DNA of 64,000 nucleotides, from contig JAUCBN010000023.1 of assembly GCA_035048815.1 (NCBI GenBank), positions 5,401,501-5,465,500 of the forward strand, in the 5' to 3' direction. The notes under the pieces are model-generated. The model saw nothing but the letters and a program-made list of their open reading frames with translations. It searched no databases and was not told the origin of the DNA. Position 1 is the stretch's first letter; each line of letters begins with the position of its first letter. This document shows, in pieces, positions 56,305 through 64,000 of the stretch. The stretch comes from Abelmoschus esculentus (taxonomy: Eukaryota > Streptophyta > Magnoliopsida > Malvales > Malvaceae). Position numbers and translations under genes: made by a program.

Positions 56305-57544
56305 CTAGGAGTTAACAGCTCTGCAGTTCTTCCTGATCTCTCCATTAGACCCTGTAAGTGGACTTATGTTCCCCATCTTGATCATCGAGTTGGCGAAGTC
56401 GGTGAAGAACAGTTTCGAATCCTTGCTGTAGCTTTCGACTAGGCTTTTCGTCGTGGAAGCAGCCAAATCACTTGAATATAAAATCTGATCAGAGCCTAAT
56501 AAGCCCTTCCCATCTACCAAGTTCTTGAAATAGTGGTTGTCGAATAGATCGGTCGAGTTCCTATCGAGAGCGGTGAACCTGTTGCTGTCACCGTTAACCG
56601 GACAGAAGCTTTGCAGATCTGCCAACATGCTCACCTCCATCGTACTATCGGGTGCACCTGATCCCGAAAAGTTGAATAGCCTGTTGTCGAAGGTACCACA
56701 CTTTGCTAATCCAATTGTATGGCCACCTAGAAACACAGATATATATTAATTTTCGATATTTATCGTAATTGTTCGTGATAACATTCCGGTTCGTGACCAT
56801 GGCTGCACTAGGTTACCTGATAATGACACTACATCAGTTATGTTAAGGCCAACATCGGTATACTTTTTGATGATCGCATCCAGTGCCTCGAATGGAGAAG
56901 GAAGTGCCGCATTTGCTTGTGTCGCGTTCGAAACCATTCCATCTCTCCTTCCTAACAACACTCTCCACGTCGGTCCTCCGCTCTGCGAATGATTAATTTC
57001 CGATTAAGAAATAAAAGGGAAGCAATCTATCTTGGTGTGTGTATGTGTGTGTTAACTTACTAAGAGAACAGAGTCGCGAGCAGCAATGGCTAATATATCA
57101 GCACAGGATACAACTCCGCTGCACGAGCTCTCGACAGCGCTTTTTATTGCATCGATGACTTCGAATCCTCTTGCCGAGTTTATGTTACCGAGAGCAAACT
57201 TCTCGGTAGTATTGTCTCCGTCCAACAAGACCGAGGCATCGCAACCCTGTGAAAAAACAAGGCCAAATTGTTTAATAAACACTTTCTTGGTTCACAAGCA
57301 AGCTGCTGCATTTTTCAAAGCTCACATTCACAAAGCAGTCATGGAAATGAAGCCGGAGAAGAGAGGCCGCCATTCGCATTTCCGTCTTGATCGCGCTTTG
57401 AACCTGTCTCCGTACGATCGGAAGAAGATTCGGGCATGTTTTCGAATAGAAATTAGTGGTTAGTTGGGACCTCACACCTAAACAAAGCAGCAAGCTAATC
57501 ATAAGCAGAGAATAACCCTTGAAGTTGTTTGAACTCTTCATCAT
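56305..57544 (-). CDS. Class III secretory peroxidase
   Basis: Four exons, 57544-57326, 57246-57061, 56982-56817 and 56726-56305 (993 nt), encode 330 residues, the classic class III plant peroxidase gene layout. Residues about 1-25 are a signal peptide ending near GVRSQ, then LTTNFYSKTCPN. The distal haem site is LLRLHFHDCFVNGCDASVLL with catalytic Arg and His. VVSCADILAIAARDSV is the conserved mid helix. The proximal haem ligand lies in VVSLSGGHTIGLAKC (usually SGAHTIG). The C-terminal part includes FDNHYFKNL, GLLGSDQ and MIKMGNISPLTG...IRKNC. Cysteines for the four disulfides appear present. The enzyme uses H2O2 to oxidise phenolics in the cell wall. The ATG at 57544 is preceded by TTG in frame. 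TATAAATAGA lies about 127 bp upstream. No sign of decay. Confidence 0.94.
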
Positions 57545-57670
57545 CAATACTATAATATATATATGTATATGTATATATCTCTCAATTTCAACAGAACACA
57601 GTGTATTACAGTATTCTAATGCTAATATGCTTTAGGGCCAAGGGTTATATGAATCAGACATCTTTGAAGC

Positions 57671-57680
57671 TCTATTTATA
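57671..57680 (-). promoter_or_regulatory. TATA box of the peroxidase gene
   Basis: TATAAATAGA on the minus strand, about 127 bp before the ATG. Confidence 0.6.
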
Positions 57681-57875
57681 ATAGGTGTAATGGATGGATT
57701 TGTAATTTTAAATTCCATTGTTAGGCAACAAATGACTCTACTTCTATAAACCATGTGTGACACTTGCCTATCCGGAGTGAGTATTCAATTGAGTTGAGTC
57801 AAATAAAATAATTTCTAGTTAGTTGAGTTAACGAGTACTATTTTATAACTAAATCTTTATTTGAATTTTTAAAAT

Positions 57876-58171
57876 CAGGGATTTAAAACGCATTTTCGGT
57901 CGCGTCACGTTTATCGCGGTTGCGGACATAACGGTAGCTATCGCGGTCATTGGAGAGTTGCGGTCGTGAATTTTTTTAAAACTCGCAAACTATTTTTTGA
58001 AATAACAGTAATAACGGATCGTTATTGCCATTATCGATCGTCATCCGTTAAATAACGGCCGTTATTAACCATTATTGATGTGAATTTAAATTTCACCGTT
58101 ATTTTACGAATAACGGTTTCAGATAGCGGTGTTGCCGTTATAGCAGTAACGGACCGTTTTTTGAATCCCTG
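57876..58171. mobile_element. hAT-like MITE, TIR CAGGGATTTAAAA
   Basis: 296 bp with ends cagggatttaaaacg and ttttttgaatccctg, inverse of each other except for small changes. The interior is rich in cggt/accg and taacgg motifs and self-complementary. The TIR resembles Ac/Ds ends (CAGGGATGAAA). No clear 8-bp TSD found. It sits inside a piece of the TCGA-rich repeat (57777-57870). Confidence 0.65.
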
Positions 58172-58180
58172 CTCATCCCT

Positions 58181-60183
58181 ATTCCCTAATCCGTGTAACA
58201 AGCCTAGACTAATCTCGTTGAGTCAAGCAATACGACAAAGACAGAAAGCTATTCCATCTAAGTATTTAATACTACTACGTACGCAATATCTCAAACCCGA
58301 GACACTAATTTCGGTTGATCTCAGCGCTGGATGGCATGATATTACTTCATGGCTAAGTAGTGGTGTGATGTATGTCGTCTTCTGAGTGCTGCTAGTGCTC
58401 ACAAAAGATGCAGTGAACTTGGGGTATATATTTTGCGTAAACCAGACAGATTAACAGATTTAAAATTGCAAACATTGCAGACATAGCTAAGAATCGTGCG
58501 TTAATAGTTATCAATTGATATATATATAGTAATGAATGCTTTGCTTCGCATGCAACAAGTTTCTGCGTTAATGGAAAAAGCAATAAAGAAACAGCAGAGT
58601 GGTAACTTTCCGCTACCACTAGGCGCATGCATGCATTAAAAAGGTTCTGGCTTTAGTTTGATATTTATTATGAAAATTGCGGTGGAAAATATTAGAAAAT
58701 CGGATGGTTTTGGGTCGGGTCGAATCGGATACAAGTTATATTTTAGGTTGAGTTGATATTTCAACTCGAATCTAATCGGGTATGGGTTCGTTTTAAGTTG
58801 GGTCAAAAGGGTTAAGTCTGAATCAGTTAATTGATGGATAATTTGGGTTCGGATGGATTTCAGGTCGGATAATTTCAAGTTAGTTCTATTTTAGATCAAA
58901 TTAGTTCGGTTATCAAATTCTTTTTGTTTAAATTTGGTCAATTTTGGTGAAAAATAAAATTTTAAAGACTAACGCGAACAAAAATATTATCATATTAAAA
59001 ATATTGTACTAAATTATAAAAAATGAATAAGGATTAATTTAGAATAAAAATAAAGTTTTAGTGTACTTTACCCAAAAATTAAAAATTCTAGGGACTAACA
59101 TGATAAAAATAAAGTTTTATTAATTTCTAAGTTTACTTACATTTGGTTCTTATATAATCAAGTAATCAAGAAAGAGTCTTCAATTCTCCCCCAATAAATT
59201 TTGATCAAGTTAATCCATAAAATTTGGTAAAATTAAAAAAAAAAAATCATCCAAGTTATGGTGTATTTAAAAAAAATAATTAAAAATAATTATCTTTTAT
59301 GTGTAAAAATAAAAACATAATATAACATATCATTAAAAATAAGTTTAAATATATTAATTTATATTAACTTCACAAATAATTTACATTAAATGAATTAATA
59401 TTAAAGATAATGAACTATTACTAAGCAACGAATTCTTTAACAAATTTTAAATTTAATAATATCAAATGAATATTTAAATTTACTTTTATATATATTTCTA
59501 ATTGATTATATATATCTATTCAATATTTTAAATTAAATTTAAATTTTTAATAATCTAAATTTATCAATGTTTAATATTTTACATTTATCAACACTTTAAA
59601 TTCATCAAATCATAAACTTCTTCAATTACATGTTACGTAAATATCAAGTAGGTCAATTTCAGTTCAGGTCAGTAACATGTTAAGTTTAAAATAAGTTCAA
59701 TCAATTATTAGGCCGAATTTAAAACATGTCGAGTAAAATATGATTCCGGTTCGATTCAGTCAGAAAATATCAATTATCTACGAGGTTAATCTCAAATTTG
59801 AGTTTGTTTCAATGGGGTGCAAGTCGGATTTTAGATTCACAATAACATGTTTAATTCCGATTTGAGTTATACTCGGCCAGATGCAGGTCAGGTTCGATTA
59901 ATACAGTAACAAGTCCAATTTAGATTTAGGTCAACAACAATCAGTTACAGATCAATTTTGGGTCTTTACATCCTCAAATTAAATCAAGTTTTAACTCAAA
60001 TAAGTTTCAATTGAATTTTCAAATCGGGCCATATTTTATATCTCTATTATTTTAGACATGTTATAAAAAGTATTCTTAAAAAATTAAAAATATAATTTTA
60101 AATAAAAATTAAACTTATCATTTTAAATTCAAATAAAATTTTTAATCCCAAAATTAAAAATATATATATAATTTTAAGGTTTG
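58181..60183. other. Repeat-rich AT-rich intergenic DNA
   Basis: No gene. About 58690-58920 and 59640-60040 hold scattered ggtcgggtcgaatcgg/ttcaggtcag motifs, degenerate remains of low-copy repeats. The rest is A/T-rich. Confidence 0.4.
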
Positions 60184-60379
60184 TATCAATAATCAATTTT
60201 TTTTTTGAATTAGCTAACGGTGATTACAATAGTATCTATTCTAGAATATAATCTCCACCATTTGACATTGATCGCTCAATCACTCTACTGGTCTCACTGG
60301 TGCTTAAACCCATGACCTTTAAGAACAATAATTGCTCCTTTAGTCACTTAGGTTAGATAAGTCGTGTTATCAATAATCA
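60184..60379 (-). mobile_element. tRNA-derived SINE with 12-bp TSD
   Basis: TATCAATAATCA flanks the insert exactly (60184-60195 and 60368-60379). The 172-bp body, read on the minus strand, begins TAACCTAAGTGACTAA (A-box-like), has GGGTTTAAGCACC (B-box-like) about 40 bp on, and ends in an A-run (the T-run at 60197-60205). Same family as the SINEs at 16836 and 41914. Confidence 0.8.
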
Positions 60380-62765
60380 CTTTTAAAAAAATCTATCAAA
60401 ATTTAAATATTTTTATTAGATGAAGACATGATTTTGCCCCTCCAACCTCGATAAAAAAATTCCAAAACTTTATCTTCCACGAGCATTATGAGTCATAGTT
60501 TTATAATGACAGCAGGCGAGTTCGTTTGGTATATAGTTTGAGTACCCAATCAGAGTTGTAGCCAGTGGTTGACTTTATTAGTGCTGTGTAAGCCATTAAG
60601 ATTCTCATGGCATATTCAGTGGAAATGGAGAAGATGATCTTTAGAGAATGATGTTTTACATCTTTAGTAGTTTATTGTAATCTCTTTTTTCAATTAAAAA
60701 AATATTTTTGACAATAAATATCAAATACTCTTATTTTAAACGAAACAATAATGTACTCTTCGATAATATTTGAAGAAAAAAAGTGAAATAGTTTCGTGAT
60801 ATTTTTATTAATAAAAATCTCAAACGACGATAAAAATGATAACGAAAAGGATATTAAAAGAAAAATAAGGTGAAAAAATTTTAAAATTTGTTATGAAATA
60901 TTGGTTAATAATGTCATAAAAAATATTATAATTTTAATCTTTAATAGCACATACTTGGTCTGGATAAATTATTCAAACTCATATTACTTAATGCTAATAA
61001 TATTTTATATTTTACTCGGACCAAATAATGGATTCTATCTATTTGATCTACTTATGCATTAGATTAAATGGCTAATAGAAATCACATTGGCTTTGGTTCA
61101 TAACCGGTAGGGGTGGATAAAATCGGGTATATGATTAATTTGATTAAAATTGGTATTGGTTTTGTAGTTATCGGTTTTTGAAAATCAAAACCAGTTTTGA
61201 TCCCGGTTACACTAGATTTTAAATTTTAAGATTCAATCCCGTTATTAGTGAGAATCGATATCAATATCGAGTATTCGGTCAATTGATTTATTATTAAAAA
61301 AATATGAGTAATATAAGAAAAAAATTTAATCATCAATAATATTATTAAATAATAAAATTAGAATATTATATGATTAAAAATTAAAGTCTTAAAATGAGTC
61401 ATACTCATAATATTTATGCATAAAGAAAAAAATTGATAAAAAATAAACAAAAATATTACCGTTTATAAATAAAAAAAAAATAATATTGGATATTTGGTAT
61501 TGATCCCGATCCTATTGGGTACCCACTGAATACTGCCAGAAAATCAAAATTAAATCATTTTCCCACTAAAACCAATACAAAATAAAAATCTATCGAAAAT
61601 AACCAGGTCTGAAATCAAAATCGGATAATCAAATTTTTTACCTACCACTGTAAACAAGAATTAGTCTAATTTAATAGAAGAATATGGTCCCTAAGTCAAG
61701 TGAACCTATATGGTTCTTTATTCTCAATTAAGAGAACAAATCGATAAGAAAACTACTATATATGACTTAAAAGATATATCGATCGTTTCAAAGGAGAATT
61801 TAGGGGAATAATGATGTTTAGGGTTATCTTTAAGAAAATAGATAATTTTGAGATAATTTTAAAAAATAAATTAAAATCTATAGCGTTGTTTAGACCACGC
61901 TATTTGTAGGTGGCGAGGTCCATATTGGCTGTTGGATTAAACTAAAATCAATGGTATGTATCCACTTTACTATCTGCAGGTGACAAGGTCCAAGGAATAT
62001 TGTTCCTTTTGACCTATTCTCTCAAATATTTTTTAAACACACTTATTTCTCTATTTTTTTTTCCCAACTCCATTATTCACCTAAATTCTCCCATTTCAAA
62101 GCTTCTCTAAAAGATTAAAATAAGTTTTTTGTCATATATATTAATTAGTCGGGTGATAAAGATGTTCATATTATCTTAATTTTATATAGTTTCGAATCCC
62201 AACATTTATTTTAAAAATATAATGTCTTTCTGTTTAATAGAAAATATTTTTTGCCACTACCTATTGATTTAGAAAGGATCTTGTATTAATATAACTTGTA
62301 CTTGTACCCAACATGTTCATCCAAAATTTGTGTAACCTGTGTAAGATGTTGACATTTGTGTCTTCTAGGTCAAGTTTTGAAGCTTCAACTTGAACAGATT
62401 GTATATTAGTAAACATGAAAGACAACACAACTCAAAGACATGTTTATTGTAATTCAGACATTGTAACTCTGACCATCAACCTACATACAGATTTGGCGAA
62501 GACAACACACGGAAACATCGAAACCACACCATTAAATATATATTTGGATATGATCCAGTTACGTAGCGTAAAATTCTTTAAAGTTTCACACGTTTTTAGA
62601 TCGTTAGATGGACAATATTAATAATAGAATATGTGAAGATTAACACTTACGAAAAAATAAGTTAATCTTAGTCATCCATTATCTCGTCCAACTATCCAAA
62701 AACGTGTAAAACTTAAAAGAGTTTTATGCTGTATAACTGGATACTAACCCTATATATATAAAGTT
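60380..62765. other. AT-rich intergenic DNA, one probable MITE
   Basis: About 61110-61655 starts taggggtggataaaatcggg and is rich in aaatcaaaatcgg/ggtattggt motifs, like hAT-class MITEs, but ends and TSD are unclear. A short imperfect repeat (ctatttgtaggtggcgaggtcca / ctatctgcaggtgacaaggtcca) lies at 61901 and 61969. The frame 62415-62621 shows no family resemblance. The PR-10 3' UTR should lie just below 62766. Confidence 0.4.
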
Positions 62766-63322
62766 TTAGGCATCTGGGTTTGCCGAGAGATACTCTTCAA
62801 CTGCCTTGAACACTTGGGCTCTCTTCTGTAGTGACTCCGTGATTGCTTCTTCATTGATTTCGATGGCACCCAAGGAGTAAAACTTGGTGGTTATCTTACA
62901 AACTGTTCCTCCATTTGGTGCCTCAACGAACTTGATCTCGTAGTTGATTTTCTCGATTATGTTGTGGAAAAGATCGCTTTCGATTACCGTATAAGTGTAC
63001 GATAAGTTATTTCGGTCTATATCATCGATCTTTTCCTTCAAATACTCGAATCCTCATCCTGCATGTGTTATCAACTAATTAAAACATATATAATCATATC
63101 GGATACATATTCGTATCTGTCGAAAGCGATTGCCTTACCTTCAGCAAAGTTAACCTTCCTGATACTTCCAGGGGCACCAGATCCTTGAAGGTACTCGACA
63201 CCCTTGATTGCATAAGGAGCAACCTTGGGGAAAAGGGTGTCTGATTCAAGAACAAAGGCCTTGAACAACCTGTTTGTCGGAACGGGGGAAGCAGCCTCCA
63301 TTTCATGCGTAAAAACACCCAT
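62766..63322 (-). CDS. PR-10 / Bet v 1 family protein (intact only with a GAG acceptor)
   Basis: Exon 1 63322-63139 and exon 2 63052-62766 join to 156 residues: MGVFTHEMEAASPVPTNRLF, KVAPYAIKGVEYLQGSGAPG (glycine loop region), VNFAEG | FEYLKEKIDDIDRNNLSYTY, EIKFVEAPNGGTVCKITTKF, and KRAQVFKAVEEYLSANPDA. Length, the phase-1 intron after codon 61 and C-terminal helix are typical of Bet v 1 proteins: small cytosolic proteins with a hydrophobic ligand cavity, often induced by stress or hormones. The exon 2 border needs the acceptor GATGAG|GATTCG. The stronger-looking CATGCAG| six bases before would bring an in-frame TGA. So it is either a gene with an unusual acceptor or a fresh pseudogene. A TATAAAT box lies 60 bp upstream. 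Confidence 0.8.
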
Positions 63323-63380
63323 TTTTCTCGACCACTTGGTGATTTTTGATGTGTGGTAAGAAATGAGAAACTGGGATGAT

Positions 63381-63387
63381 ATTTATA
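63381..63387 (-). promoter_or_regulatory. TATA box of the PR-10 gene
   Basis: TATAAAT on the minus strand, about 60 bp before the ATG. Confidence 0.55.
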
Positions 63388-64000
63388 CCCTGAAATTCAA
63401 GCTTGTTCAGATCATTTAACTTGTTTTTAATATTGAAAATCTCCATGAACTAGTCAAGAACGGCAGTCTGCATAAAGAATGGTGAGTTCAGAATTTTAAA
63501 TGTTGCAGCCTGCAGGCATCGGTTGCTTACATATTCCATTTATTGCAATTTGCTGACGGAATTTCTATCCTAAGATGTAGGAAAATTTAGGTTATTCCTG
63601 TAATAATTAACGTACGGAATGAAAAGTAAAAATATATATATATATTACTGGGTTTTGTGATATGATAGCTCAAATAAAAAACCTGAATTTTGATCTATTT
63701 TATCTCGACAAAAATAAAAAGATAATTTTTTATTGATAAAAGATAATTTTAACCCTTAATATTTATAATTTTTATTATTTTGATCCTATTTTTTTGGATA
63801 AATGTAACTCTTAACCTGTATATTTTTTACATATATCTTATTTTTAAACTAATATAATGACTAAACCGTTAAAAATTTAACTATATTGACATGTCATGTA
63901 TATGTGATAATATATTTTAAATAATATGACATCTAACCTCATTCTATATATATATGACATGTCATTATCGTTAAAATTTTTACAATAATGACAAATACAT
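63388..64000. other. PR-10 upstream region, AT-rich
   Basis: No gene. A short (TA)n run at about 63632-63645; otherwise A/T-rich intergenic sequence to the window end. Confidence 0.4.

Noticed and set aside
58636..58878. 80-codon minus frame with repeated PIR/NPYP words
   Set aside because: Translation of a degenerate simple repeat (ggtcgggt/attcga words).
1..64000. An undescribed multi-gene system, tRNA or rRNA genes, or organelle DNA insert
   Set aside because: None could be supported on reading. Genes are standard plant families, and the rest is transposons, relics and AT-rich spacer.

Overview
The window reads as nuclear DNA of a flowering plant, a eudicot and possibly a cotton-like Malvales genome (the taxon is an inference, not tested). 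Genes have short exons with GT-AG introns, intergenic DNA is very AT-rich, and roughly half of the window is transposon sequence. Six genes have uninterrupted reading frames once exons are joined: an LC8 dynein light chain (2984-4436, +), the condensin II subunit CAP-H2 (5256-8674, -, 11 exons), two near-identical pollen-type pectinesterases (13945-15707 and 39058-40821, -), eIF3 subunit J (51622-54191, -) and a class III peroxidase (56305-57544, -). A PR-10/Bet v 1 gene (62766-63322, -) is intact only if a weak splice acceptor is used.

Layout. 0-2.3 kb: a frameshifted SWEET sugar-transporter remnant and a retroposon with target-site duplications. 2.9-8.7 kb: housekeeping genes for dynein light chain and CAP-H2. 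9-13.3 kb: a decayed pectinesterase copy cut up by a LINE tail, a hAT-type MITE and a dispersed repeat rich in degenerate TTTAGGG. 13.3-48.8 kb: a tandem cluster whose unit is (acyl-CoA dehydrogenase 3' fragment) - pectinesterase - (divergent polygalacturonase pseudogene). It occurs three times (units 1, 2, 3) and is separated by nested retrotransposons. Unit 2 has lost its polygalacturonase part. The unit 3 pectinesterase has a frameshift and a lost cysteine. 48.8-51 kb: a copia remnant and a small gene-like remnant with two tandem duplications. 51.6-64 kb: eIF3j, peroxidase and PR-10 genes, with a PR-10 fragment and several MITE/SINE-type repeats.

The nest between units 1 and 2 can be read as layers. 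A decayed minus-strand copia element contains a solo LTR (21531-24847, TSD AAATG) and a second copia element (25323-37891). The left LTR of that second element is split by a gag-only LTR element (26019-32355, TSD AGCAT). A shortened relic of the second copia, with the same 3' flank, lies between units 2 and 3, so that insertion predates the duplication.

Pectinesterase removes methyl esters from pectin and polygalacturonase cuts the de-esterified chain, so the ancestral divergent pair was probably a pollen or cell-wall pectin-remodelling pair of which only pectinesterase survives. I found no operon-like system, CRISPR array or clear candidate for an undescribed molecular system. The notable content is genome structure: co-duplicated gene fragments, datable nested insertions, and genes caught during decay.
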